From assembly GCA_965227535.1 (NCBI GenBank), contig OZ245761.1:434001-498000 (forward strand): 64,000 nt of DNA, given 5' to 3'. Within the stretch, counting starts at the first letter, position 1. Each line of letters opens with the position of its first letter. Position numbers and translations under genes: made by a program. This document shows positions 6,486 to 14,613 of this stretch, piece after piece. The stretch is from SZUA-430 sp965227535. Lineage in GTDB: Bacteria > Pseudomonadota > Alphaproteobacteria > Micropepsales > Micropepsaceae. Below the pieces are notes generated by a model. The model made no database searches. It saw only the letters and a program-made list of their open reading frames with translations, and was not told the DNA's origin.

Positions 6486-7067
6486 TTAATCGCGGCGGCA
6501 TTCTCTGTTTGCCACGGGGAAGCCGTTGGCGCGGCGGCAGTCGCGCGCCGTGGACCACCAGTCGCGGCCGTTACGCTTGCAGCAGACGCGGCGGTTGCCG
6601 TCGCCGTCGCCGTCCCAGCCGCCTTCGCCACGGTCGTCGCGGCAGTAGCGGCGATCGACCACGTCGCCATCGGCGCGGCGGCATTCGCGCCACGTCGACA
6701 ACCAGTCGCGGCGGCCCTTCTTGCAGCAGATGTTGGCGGTGTCGTCGCGGCATTCTTGACGCTGAACGACGCGGCCGCCTTCTTCGCCGCATTCACGCCA
6801 CGTGGTGAACCAGTCATGGCGGCCACGCTTACAGCAAACGCGTGCGCCTTCAACCGGGCGATAGCCGCGGCAGTAGCGATCGGAAACCTCACGCCCGCCG
6901 TTGATGCGGCAGCCGGTGCGTCCGGTAAAAAATTCGTCGCGTCCAACCTTACAACAAATGGTCGCTGCACTGGCCTCGGTCGTGCCCATCACCGGCGATG
7001 AAACCGGCATCATCAAGAAGAGCATCGAGACGAGAGACAGCGCCCCTGCAAAAAGTGCGTTACGCAT
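6486..7067 (-). CDS. Secreted Cys-rich protein with four tandem ~30-residue repeats
   Basis: The 193-residue product has a signal peptide (hydrophobic residues 4-30, likely cut near EASA) and then four repeats beginning ICCKVGRDEFF, VCCKRGRHDWF, ICCKKGRRDWL and VCCKRNGRDWW. Each repeat follows the pattern CCK-x2-[GR]-x-[DE]-[WF]-x2-T-x3-C-x4-G-x-V-x3-x-CR, giving four cysteines per repeat and sixteen in all. The spacing suggests a disulfide-bonded mini-domain repeated four times. An Asp/Gly linker (GGWDGDGDGN) separates repeats 3 and 4. The mature protein is rich in Arg, so it may bind an anionic surface such as LPS, DNA or peptidoglycan; this is only inference. The start follows GGGAGA and an intrinsic terminator follows the gene, so it is monocistronic. 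I recognise no family. Confidence 0.8.
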   Translation of the reverse strand: MRNALFAGALSLVSMLFLMMPVSSPVMGTTEASAATICCKVGRDEFFTGRTGCRINGGREVSDRYCRGYRPVEGARVCCKRGRHDWFTTWRECGEEGGRVVQRQECRDDTANICCKKGRRDWLSTWRECRRADGDVVDRRYCRDDRGEGGWDGDGDGNRRVCCKRNGRDWWSTARDCRRANGFPVANRECRRD

Positions 7068-7322
7068 TCAATCGTTCTCCCACATTCGTTTTGTTTGCCT
7101 GCGGAATTGTAAAGCCGGTCCCGGCGCAACCCTTTACCACGACGTAGCGACCCTCTCGCAAGCAGCGGCTGTCACGCGCGCGTTGCGGCGGAACCCGGGG
7201 CATCAATGACAGCGCCCACATGAACCGGACCTAAATGAACGAATGTGTCGCGAATTGTCTCGCCGACGCCAACGTGCAATTTGCGGGCGCAACCGCTATA
7301 AGTTCCCGCAACCCTAAGGCAG

Positions 7323-7604
7323 GTGCAGACCCAAGTGAGTGAACTACGCGCCCTCGCAAACGCCCGATGGCGTGTCGCCATCGCGCTCAGCGCCGTCGTC
7401 GTTATCCTCTATTTCGGCTTCATCCTGGCCGTCGCTTTCGCCAAGGAAGCTATGGCGAGCGAAATCGTCCCCGGCCTCAGCCTCGGCATCTTCCTCGGCG
7501 CCCTGGTGATCGTCGGGGCCTGGGTCACGACCTGGATCTACACCAGCTGGGCCAACAAGCACTTCGACGCCCGGCTTGCCGACCTGCACCGGAAGGGCAA
7601 ATGA
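7323..7604 (+). CDS. DUF485 membrane protein (YjcH-like)
   Basis: This 93-residue protein has two membrane helices (VAIALSAVVVILYFGFILA and LGIFLGALVIVGAWVTTWIY) and a cytoplasmic tail ending ARLADLHRKGK. That is the standard layout of DUF485/YjcH, which is encoded directly before the acetate permease actP in many proteobacteria. The GTG start at 7323 has AAGGCAG just upstream. Its stop codon overlaps the ATG of the following permease (ATGA), so the two are translationally coupled. Its function is unknown but tied to the permease. Confidence 0.88.
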   Translation: MQTQVSELRALANARWRVAIALSAVVVILYFGFILAVAFAKEAMASEIVPGLSLGIFLGALVIVGAWVTTWIYTSWANKHFDARLADLHRKGK

Positions 7605-9133
7605 ACACCAGCCTGGGCGAACCAAACATAACGGCGATCGCGTTTTTCTTCGCCTTCATCGCGATAACGCTAGCCATAACGTACTGGGCCGCCAGCAAGA
7701 CAAAAACGACGGAAGAATTCTTCGCCGCCGGCCGCTCGATCTCCGGCCGCCAAAACGGCTTCGCCCTGGCCGGCGACTACATGAGCGCCGCCAGCTTCCT
7801 CGGGATCGCCGGCCTGGTCTCGCTCTCGGGCTTCGACGGCCTGATCTACTCAACCGGCTGGCTCGTCGGCTGGCCCGTCGTTTTGTTCCTGATCGCCGAA
7901 CCCCTGCGCAACCTCGGCAAATACACCTTCGCCGACGTCGTCAGCTTCCGCCTGCGCCAAACACCCGTCCGCGTCGCCGCCGCCATCGGCACACTCGCCG
8001 TCGTCGCGTTCTACCTGATTGCGCAAATGGTCGGCGCCGGAAACCTGATCAAACTGATGTTCGGCATCAGCTACGAACTCGCCGTGGTCATCGTCGGCTT
8101 CGTGATGCTCGCCTACGTCCTCTTCGGCGGCATGATCGCAACGACATGGGTGCAGATCGTCAAAGCGGTCCTGCTCCTCGGCGGCGCAGCGCTGCTCTGC
8201 GTATTGACGCTCGCGCAATTCGACTTCAACCCCGCAACGCTCTTCAACAAAGCCGCCGAAGAATACGGCCGCGAAGTCCTCGCCCCCGGCAAACAAGTCG
8301 CCAACCCCTGGGACGCCATTTCCCTCGGCCTCGCCCTCATGTTCGGCACCGCGGGCCTGCCGCATATCCTGATGCGCTTCTACACTGTCCCCGATGCCAA
8401 AGCCGCGCGCCAATCCGTCTTCTGGGCGACAGGCCTCATCGGCGCGTTCTACCTGATGACGTTCATCCTAGGCTTCGGCGCGATGGTTCTCGTCGGCCGC
8501 GAAGCCATCATCGCCGTCGACAAGGGCGGCAACATGGCCGCGCCACTGCTCGCCGAAGTGCTGGGCGGCACAGGCCTCTTAGGCTTCATCGCAGCGGTGG
8601 CGTTCGCCACCATCCTCGCCGTCGTCGCCGGCCTAACGCTGTCCGGCGCAGCCGCGCTCAGCCACGACCTCTGGGTCTCCGTCCACCGCAAAGGCGACGC
8701 GCCGCGCGAAGAACAACTGCTCGTCGCGCGCATCGCCACGGTCGTCCTCGGCATCGTCGCGATCCTCCTCGGCATCCTCTTCAAAGGCCAAAACGTCGCC
8801 TTCATGGTGGGCCTCGCCTTCGCCGTCGCCGCGTCCGGCAATTTCCCAGCGCTGGTCCTCTCGATCTTCTGGCGCCGCTTCACAACAGCAGGCGCAGTCG
8901 CGTCGATCATCACCGGCACCGCCGCAAGCCTCATCCTGATCGCCATCTCGCCGACGATCATGGTCGACCTCGCCGGCTACGAAACCGCGATCTTCCCGCT
9001 CAAGAACCCGGCGATCATCACGATACCGCTCGGCTTCGCGATCGGCATAGCGGTCAGCCTGCTCAAACCGGAAACCGCCGCGCGCGACGGCCACGACGCC
9101 AAAGAACGCCGCATGATTATGGGGACAGAATAA
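7601..9133 (+). CDS. actP: Cation/acetate symporter ActP (solute:sodium symporter family)
   Basis: The 510-residue inner-membrane protein has about 13 hydrophobic segments. It carries SSS-family landmarks: the N-terminal TTEEFFAAGRSISGRQNG followed by ALAGDYMSAASFLG, and the later GTAGLPHILMRFYTVPDAK motif characteristic of ActP/YjcG. It should import acetate or a related short carboxylate with a cation. Length is slightly below E. coli ActP. It overlaps the DUF485 gene upstream by 4 nt and is followed one base later by the start of a small gene of unknown function, making a three-gene unit. Substrate range is by family analogy only. Confidence 0.92.
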   Translation: MNTSLGEPNITAIAFFFAFIAITLAITYWAASKTKTTEEFFAAGRSISGRQNGFALAGDYMSAASFLGIAGLVSLSGFDGLIYSTGWLVGWPVVLFLIAEPLRNLGKYTFADVVSFRLRQTPVRVAAAIGTLAVVAFYLIAQMVGAGNLIKLMFGISYELAVVIVGFVMLAYVLFGGMIATTWVQIVKAVLLLGGAALLCVLTLAQFDFNPATLFNKAAEEYGREVLAPGKQVANPWDAISLGLALMFGTAGLPHILMRFYTVPDAKAARQSVFWATGLIGAFYLMTFILGFGAMVLVGREAIIAVDKGGNMAAPLLAEVLGGTGLLGFIAAVAFATILAVVAGLTLSGAAALSHDLWVSVHRKGDAPREEQLLVARIATVVLGIVAILLGILFKGQNVAFMVGLAFAVAASGNFPALVLSIFWRRFTTAGAVASIITGTAASLILIAISPTIMVDLAGYETAIFPLKNPAIITIPLGFAIGIAVSLLKPETAARDGHDAKERRMIMGTE

Positions 9134-9134
9134 A

Positions 9135-9554
9135 ATGCTCGAAGCACTCATCTTCGCCGCCGCGACAGCCGCCTTCGACGCCGAAGTGATCCCGAAGGCC
9201 CAATCCGACATCGCCGCCGCCTGCGGCACGCGGCCGAACCTGCAAGTCCGCTGGAAAGCCTTCGGCGAAGACGACGCCGGCGCTCAGGCGTTGGTGAGCA
9301 GCGGCCTAACGTTCCTCACAACGGCCTTCAAAACCGTCTGCAAAGAGCCGACGGTAAAAGCCGCGATGGCCACGCAAATCAAAAAGGTGGTCCTCACCCA
9401 AGCCTACGGCGCCGCCGATCCGATCATCTACATCAGCGAAGGCACGCTCAACATCGAATATCTTTGGGTCAAAGGCGAAGCCGCCCCCGACGCCAACGTC
9501 GTCGCCGCCGAAATCAAATCGCGCCTGGTCGGCGAAGAACCCGAAGCGCCCTAA
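9135..9554 (+). CDS. Small protein of unknown function, third gene of the actP unit
   Basis: The 139-residue product begins with a short hydrophobic stretch (MLEALIFAAATAAFDA) that could be a weak signal peptide, then a soluble alpha/beta-looking region with two cysteines (AACGTRP and TVCKEP). It starts one base after the actP stop, so it is almost certainly cotranscribed. Its end overlaps the convergent RsbW-like gene by 4 nt (CTAA). I do not recognise a family. Confidence 0.7.
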   Translation: MLEALIFAAATAAFDAEVIPKAQSDIAAACGTRPNLQVRWKAFGEDDAGAQALVSSGLTFLTTAFKTVCKEPTVKAAMATQIKKVVLTQAYGAADPIIYISEGTLNIEYLWVKGEAAPDANVVAAEIKSRLVGEEPEAP

Positions 9555-9931
9555 CGAATGAAAACGGTGACACGATTGCCGTTCGCCAAAGCCGAATACT
9601 CAACCCGCTCGCTCAACCCCAGGACCATCGCAATCCCCGCCTGACCGACCCGCTCCGGCGGCGCAACAGCCACCCAAGCCGTCGGATCAAACAATGGCGC
9701 CTCATCTTCTAGAATGACGGTCAACCCGACCTCGACCCGATAGCTGACCCGAACCGGCCGCTCACACTCGCCGCCATAGCCATACTTGATCGTGTTGGTA
9801 AACAGCTCCTCGACCACAATCCGGCCGCGCGAAAGCAAGTGACCGTCGCGACAAACCGCCCCCAAAGCCTGCAGCGCCGCCCGCAAGCCTCTTGTCGTCG
9901 CAGGAAAACTCAAGTCAACATCGGCCGGCAT
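9551..9931 (-). CDS. RsbW-like anti-sigma factor / serine kinase
   Basis: The 126-residue protein is a single GHKL-type ATPase domain of the anti-sigma kinase class. The N-box reads VEELFTNTIKYGYGG, followed by an ATP-lid region (LEDEAPLFDP) and GQAGIAMVLGLSERVEY. Such kinases sequester a sigma factor or other partner and phosphorylate a STAS antagonist. A STAS protein (14069-14437) and a SpoIIE-type phosphatase (11006-13096) are encoded close by, so the three make a partner-switch set. No sigma factor is in the window. The gene is divergent, by 17 nt, from the FecR gene. Confidence 0.82.
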   Translation of the reverse strand: MPADVDLSFPATTRGLRAALQALGAVCRDGHLLSRGRIVVEELFTNTIKYGYGGECERPVRVSYRVEVGLTVILEDEAPLFDPTAWVAVAPPERVGQAGIAMVLGLSERVEYSALANGNRVTVFIR

Positions 9932-9948
9932 CGCGGGAATCCAAATCC

Positions 9949-10410
9949 ATGGCCATTATGACAGCAAAGAACGCACGGCGCGCCATCGCCGCCGCCGCGC
10001 TCTTCATATCGCAAGCGGCACTGGCGGGCGAGCCGATCGGCCAAGTCAAAACGCAATCGGGCAACGTCACGGTCCAACGCGCCGGCGCCTCGAAACCGCT
10101 CACCATCGGCGACCGCGTCTTCGAGTCCGACACCATCATCACCACAAGCGGCGCCGTCGGCATCACCTTCGTCGACAACAGCATGATGTCGCTGGGCCCA
10201 AACAGCCGCCTCTCGCTCGACCAATTCAAATTCGACGCGACGACGCACAACGGCGTCTTCAACAGTTCGCTGCAAACGGGCACGCTGTCGGTAAAGTCCG
10301 GTCAGATCGTCCGCCAGACGCCCGAAGCCATGCGCATCCGCACGCCCGCCGCGCTGCTCGGCGTTCGCGGAACGGAATTCGTCGTCCGCGCAGACGGTAC
10401 AGCCGGATGA
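9949..10410 (+). CDS. Periplasmic FecR-domain protein
   Basis: The 153-residue protein has a signal peptide (ARRAIAAAALFISQAALAGE) and a FecR domain covering most of the rest. Typical features are GDRVFESDTIITTSGAVGITFVD, the SMMSLGPNSRLSLDQF strand, and the closing RTPAALLGVRGTEFVV. Free-standing periplasmic FecR proteins often accompany CHASE2-domain sensors and OmpA-like proteins, as here, and may bind the cell wall or another periplasmic ligand. It lacks the anti-sigma N-terminal domain of ECF-linked FecR. Start 9949 follows GGGA; the ATG at 9958 is a possible alternative. Its stop overlaps the next ATG (ATGA). Confidence 0.85.
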   Translation: MAIMTAKNARRAIAAAALFISQAALAGEPIGQVKTQSGNVTVQRAGASKPLTIGDRVFESDTIITTSGAVGITFVDNSMMSLGPNSRLSLDQFKFDATTHNGVFNSSLQTGTLSVKSGQIVRQTPEAMRIRTPAALLGVRGTEFVVRADGTAG

Positions 10411-11009
10411 GCCGCGCGCTTCACATCATCGCGCCGCTCGCTCTCGCGCTCTCCGCGTGTTGCGGGCCGAAGGACTTGATCGTTGTGCTCCCTGCCGCCG
10501 ACGGCCACATCGGCGGCGTCGTGGTCGAAGCCAGCGGCAGCAAAGTCGTCCTCGACAAAGCCTACGCTGGTGCGAGGCCAGGCTCCGGCGCATCCGAACC
10601 CGTCGAAGTCGGCGCGTACGAGGTTGAGCGCGTGTTCGCGAAAGCCCTCTCCGCGCGCCCGATTCCGCCCAAGAGCTACACGCTCTATTTCGTGAGCGGC
10701 GGCGACGAGATCGTCCCGGAATCCCGGGCCGCACTCGATACGATGCTCGCCGAAATGTCCGAACGCAAAGCGGTGGAAGTCGTTATCACCGGACATACCG
10801 ACACGATCGGCCCGTCGGGCGACAACGACCGCCTCTCGCTCGATCGCGCGCGCGCCATCCAAACGCAACTCAAAGACACACTTGCGGCCAAAGGCGTCCA
10901 CTCCGACTCCGTCACGGCAGTGGGCCGAGGCGAACGCGAGTTGCTCGTAAAGACGCCGGATCAAACGGCCGAGCCGCGCAACCGCCGCGTCGAAATCACG
11001 GTTCGCTAA
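10407..11009 (+). CDS. OmpA-family lipoprotein
   Basis: The 200-residue product has a lipoprotein signal peptide with the lipobox LSAC (Cys 18). The C-terminal OmpA/MotB-like peptidoglycan-binding domain starts near residue 90: YTLYFVSGGDEI, GHTDTIGPSGDNDRLSLDRA, and a closing EPRNRRVEITV. It should be anchored in a membrane and bind peptidoglycan. It is translationally coupled to the FecR gene and tail-overlaps the convergent CHASE2-SpoIIE gene by 4 nt. Together with FecR it may be the envelope arm of the signalling cassette; that is inferred from position. Confidence 0.85.
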   Translation: MSRALHIIAPLALALSACCGPKDLIVVLPAADGHIGGVVVEASGSKVVLDKAYAGARPGSGASEPVEVGAYEVERVFAKALSARPIPPKSYTLYFVSGGDEIVPESRAALDTMLAEMSERKAVEVVITGHTDTIGPSGDNDRLSLDRARAIQTQLKDTLAAKGVHSDSVTAVGRGERELLVKTPDQTAEPRNRRVEITVR

Positions 11010-13096
11010 GGGCCGGTCCAGCGTATCGCAAGCACGGTCAGATCGTCGGACGCTTCAGCCCCGGCAACGAACCGTCCGACCGCCGCATAAAGTTCGCTGA
11101 CGACCGTCTTCGCGTCGGCCTCAGGCGATATCTCGGTGAGAATGCGCTTTGTTCGCGCGATGCCCAGGAGTGCACCCGATCCGTCCATCGCCTCGGCGAC
11201 GCCGTCCGTCGTGACGCAGAGCAAATCGCCGGGATGAAGCTGCAACGTCTCGGTCGGATAGGTGAAATCCTCCACCACACAAAGCGGCGGTCCGCCGACC
11301 GAAACGACGCTCTCGGGCGCAGCCCCCTTGCGCAGTACGAACGGCGCATCGTGCCCGGCGTTGCAGAACTGAAGTTCGCCGGTGTTGAGGTTCAAAATGC
11401 CCGCGAACATCGTGATGAAGAGCATCTCCGGATTATCGCGCGAGATCTCCGCGTTCGCGCGATTGACGATCGCGCCCACATCTATATCGCCGCGCAGCGC
11501 ATAGCTCTTACAAAGCGATTTGCCGAGCGCCATGAACAGCGCCGCGGGCACGCCCTTGCCGCTGACGTCGCCGACGGTAAAGAACAATCGGTCGGAATCG
11601 ATCTTGAAGAAGTCGTAGAGATCGCCGCCAATCTGCCGGGCAGGGACCATCAGCGCGCCGAGATCGAACCGCGCATCGCCAGCGACGCTGTCGGCACTCG
11701 GCAACATGCCCGTCTGAATGCGCCGCCCCGCCTCCATCTCGCCTTCGGTCTTCGCTGTGGCGATCCGGCTCGCTTCGACTTCGCGCCGCAAATGCCGCCG
11801 ATGCATGTCCGCTTCGGCAAAGCTGGCGGCCAATAGAGAAACGAACACCAGCGCTGTGCCGATCGCGGGCGTCGCGACGTCGACAAGCAGTAGCGATTGC
11901 TTCCAGAACTCAAATCCCACGATCCCCAACACCAGCAGCGGCAGCAGTCCGAGCAGGCCCTGCCAGCGCGCCCGCACGAACGGCAGCGACACGATCAGAA
12001 ACACGCCGAACAAAAACGTCAGGGCAAGTTCGGCAAACCGCGTCCAACCGGGACGCTGAACCATCCGCCCGTCGAGAACATTCTCAAGCAACTGCGCGCT
12101 AATCTCGGTGCCCTGCATGTAGCCCACCGGTGTCATGCGCATGTCCTGCGTGCCAAGACCCGTCACACCGACAAGCACGATCTTCTGCTCGAAAATCTTC
12201 GCATCGATCCGTCCGGAAAGTATATCCGCGGCCGATACAAACCGGCGCCCGTCATGCGGCGAGTAGTGAATCCAAACGGTGCCGTCGGGCTGCGTCGGAA
12301 TCCTGATTGGTCCGACGCCCACGCCCTTAACGTTGCCGTCGTTCACATACAGATCGAACCAAGAGGCTTGCGCCGTCAGTCGCAGCACCTCAAGCGCCAT
12401 CGACGGTGCGAGCCGATCCGACATCACTGAAACGAGCGGCAGACGACGAAAGACGCCGTCAAGATCCGGATCCACCGACAACACACCATGCCCGGTCGCA
12501 GCGTTGTCGAGCACCGCAATGCTGCGCACCGTCGCGTTGAAGCGCGGCAAGCCCGCCGGCAGCGTCGAAGCCCCGCCGATCAAACGAAACGGCGCAAGAG
12601 GGCCGTCATCTTTCTGCCCCTCGACGACGCGCAAGCCGCCGATACCGAGCATCACCGGTCCTGCGGCAATGGCCTGACCGAACATCGCATCATGGCTGGG
12701 CAAACCGCGCACCCCGTCGCGCAGTGTCGGCGGCATATCACCCGCGTAGCGCAGCCATTCCTCCGGCGACTGCCGATCCGCCTCAGGCAAGATCATGTCG
12801 ATGCCGACCGACGCCGGCTTGCCGCTCAGAATTTTCGAGACCAACTGCGCATTGATCTGACGCGGCCACGGCCACTGACCGTACGCATCGAGGCTGGCCT
12901 CGTCGATCGCGACGATTACAACGGGATTGGCATGCTCAAGCCGCGGCGCCGTGTACTGATAAAGATCGAAGAGCGAAAGCTGCGGCGAATAGAAGAGGGA
13001 AGGCGCCGCAGCCTGCAGCAACAGGAATACGCCAAGCATCGCCCAAGCTGCGCGCCGCCCCCAACCATCGAACAAGTATCGACGCAGCCGCTCCAT
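11006..13096 (-). CDS. CHASE2-domain sensor with SpoIIE/PP2C-type serine phosphatase
   Basis: The 696-residue protein has one N-terminal membrane segment (about 15-35). A periplasmic CHASE2 domain follows (about 40-320: PVVIVAIDEASL, GQWPWPRQ, VGIDMILPE, VLVGVTGLGTQDMRMTPVG). Then come three membrane segments (about 345-430), a short helix, and a SpoIIE phosphatase domain (about 460-690) with GGDLYDFF, TVGDVSGKGVPAALFM, FCNAGHDAPF and EASDDLTVLAIRW supplying the metal-binding Asp residues. It should dephosphorylate a STAS protein in response to a periplasmic cue. ATG 13096 overlaps the stop of the upstream hydrolase gene (TGATG), so it is coupled to the 13096-14055 gene and the STAS gene. Confidence 0.9.
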   Translation of the reverse strand: MERLRRYLFDGWGRRAAWAMLGVFLLLQAAAPSLFYSPQLSLFDLYQYTAPRLEHANPVVIVAIDEASLDAYGQWPWPRQINAQLVSKILSGKPASVGIDMILPEADRQSPEEWLRYAGDMPPTLRDGVRGLPSHDAMFGQAIAAGPVMLGIGGLRVVEGQKDDGPLAPFRLIGGASTLPAGLPRFNATVRSIAVLDNAATGHGVLSVDPDLDGVFRRLPLVSVMSDRLAPSMALEVLRLTAQASWFDLYVNDGNVKGVGVGPIRIPTQPDGTVWIHYSPHDGRRFVSAADILSGRIDAKIFEQKIVLVGVTGLGTQDMRMTPVGYMQGTEISAQLLENVLDGRMVQRPGWTRFAELALTFLFGVFLIVSLPFVRARWQGLLGLLPLLVLGIVGFEFWKQSLLLVDVATPAIGTALVFVSLLAASFAEADMHRRHLRREVEASRIATAKTEGEMEAGRRIQTGMLPSADSVAGDARFDLGALMVPARQIGGDLYDFFKIDSDRLFFTVGDVSGKGVPAALFMALGKSLCKSYALRGDIDVGAIVNRANAEISRDNPEMLFITMFAGILNLNTGELQFCNAGHDAPFVLRKGAAPESVVSVGGPPLCVVEDFTYPTETLQLHPGDLLCVTTDGVAEAMDGSGALLGIARTKRILTEISPEADAKTVVSELYAAVGRFVAGAEASDDLTVLAIRWTGP

Positions 13097-14055
13097 CAAA
13101 CGTCGAGCACGAGGCCGTCATACGCGGCGCAGACTTTCAGCGGCGCACCCGTTCGCGTGATCTCCTCGAAGCGAACAGTCTCCGCCAGGATGTCGTCGAT
13201 CCGCGCGTCGTCGTTGACCGGCTCATGATGAAACAGACACAGTTGTTTGGCGCCCGCCATCTGACACAACTCCACACCCAGCACGTTGCTGGAGTGCCCC
13301 CAGTCCTCCTTTACGGAAATAGAATCGGCGAGGGAATACATCGCGTCGAAGATCACGAGATCGGCGTCGCGGAAGAACGCCGCCGCACGTTCCATCTCCG
13401 CGGTGTCCTCCGGCTTGTGCTCGGAGTCGGTCGTGTAGACCACAGTCTTGCCGCCCTTCTCGATGCGATAGCCGTAGGAATCGTTGCCGTGAAGTTGAAG
13501 CATGCCGGTGACGGTCGCACCCGCGATCTCATACTGTTTACCCGGCTCCAGCGCGACGAACTCGATGCTTGCCGCAAGCGCCTCGAACTCCACCGGGAAA
13601 CACGGCTCCCTATTCTGCGCGCGAATGGCCTGCTCGAGTTTCGGGTGACAGCTGTACAGACGAATGAGATTGCCGGGAATGAACGCCGGAACGAAAAACG
13701 GAAATCCCATGATGTGATCCCAATGCACATGGGATACGAGCACATGATAGGTCTGCGGCTTGCCCGGCCCGTGCTTGGCAAGCGCCGAGATCGAGAACTC
13801 CCGCACGCCCGAACCTAAATCGCAGATCAAATACTCCGGCCCGCCGGTCTCGATCTGCACACATGCCGAATTGCCGCCATACGTGCTGGCCTCGGCGAAG
13901 CTCAATTCCCGCTCGCAAAACGCCTGCGCCTTCGCAACCGTGTCGAGCCCGGCATCCGCACCCTTCACCAGCGCGTTCACGATTTTGCGTCGCACGGCGC
14001 GGCCATTGATCGGCGCCGGCAGCGACCCGCGTGTTCCCCAAAAGATCACTCTCAT
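13096..14055 (-). CDS. Metallo-beta-lactamase-fold hydrolase
   Basis: The 319-residue protein begins MRVIFWGTRGSLPAP, typical of the PhnP/phosphodiesterase-like branch of the MBL superfamily. It has the metal motif HVHWDH at residues 109-114, then later DAMYSLAD and FHHEPVNDD, which supply further metal ligands. The family includes cyclic nucleotide and cyclic phosphate phosphodiesterases, so a phosphodiester substrate is likely; the actual one is unknown. GGAGG precedes the start, 13 nt downstream of the STAS gene. Position between a STAS antagonist and a SpoIIE phosphatase suggests that it belongs to the same signalling unit, possibly destroying a second messenger. Confidence 0.8.
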   Translation of the reverse strand: MRVIFWGTRGSLPAPINGRAVRRKIVNALVKGADAGLDTVAKAQAFCERELSFAEASTYGGNSACVQIETGGPEYLICDLGSGVREFSISALAKHGPGKPQTYHVLVSHVHWDHIMGFPFFVPAFIPGNLIRLYSCHPKLEQAIRAQNREPCFPVEFEALAASIEFVALEPGKQYEIAGATVTGMLQLHGNDSYGYRIEKGGKTVVYTTDSEHKPEDTAEMERAAAFFRDADLVIFDAMYSLADSISVKEDWGHSSNVLGVELCQMAGAKQLCLFHHEPVNDDARIDDILAETVRFEEITRTGAPLKVCAAYDGLVLDV

Positions 14056-14068
14056 GGCGCGACCTCCT

Positions 14069-14437
14069 TCAGGATGACTGAGAACCGGGCGCGAGCTTAT
14101 CGACCGCCTGACGAACCGTTTCGAACAGCGGAAACACGAGGTTGAACCGGCTGATCGTGAAGATCTCAAGAAGCAGCGGCTGAAGCGCCGCGATCCCGAA
14201 GCCTTTACCGTCCGCTTTACCGGCCTTGAACGCAATCATGAGCGCGCGAAGGCCGGCGCTGCTGATGTAGTCAACGCCGGACAGATCGAGAATCAGCGCG
14301 GCCTTCGCCTTCGCCATCGACGCCGATAACGCGTCCTTGAAGGCTTCGGCATTGGATAAATCAATACGCCCGGATGCGGATACCAACACGGCATCGCCAA
14401 CCCCTCGCTCATTCCAGCTCGCAGCCTGTCCGTCCAT
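14069..14437 (-). CDS. STAS-domain anti-sigma factor antagonist (RsbV/SpoIIAA-like)
   Basis: The 122-residue protein is one STAS domain: VLVSASGRIDLSNAEAF, then DLSGVDYISSAGLRALM, where the serine pair carries the phosphorylation site of the family. In partner switching, the dephosphorylated form binds the RsbW-type kinase and frees its client. It is the first gene of a minus-strand unit with the MBL hydrolase and the CHASE2-SpoIIE phosphatase that presumably activates it. The kinase partner is likely the 9551-9931 product. Confidence 0.88.
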   Translation of the reverse strand: MDGQAASWNERGVGDAVLVSASGRIDLSNAEAFKDALSASMAKAKAALILDLSGVDYISSAGLRALMIAFKAGKADGKGFGIAALQPLLLEIFTISRFNLVFPLFETVRQAVDKLAPGSQSS

Positions 14438-14613
14438 GCCTTGGCCCCAACCATCCTCCGACGCACCACATCATGGCACGAAACACGTCCCGAGGGGATC
14501 ATCCAACACGGGTTTTCGTAGCGTCTGTGGAATGGGTCACGCTCATTTTTCGCTCTCGTTTCGCGTACCGCTGCGGGTAGTCTCCCGCGTCAATGCTATT
14601 TCAGGGACGGTCG

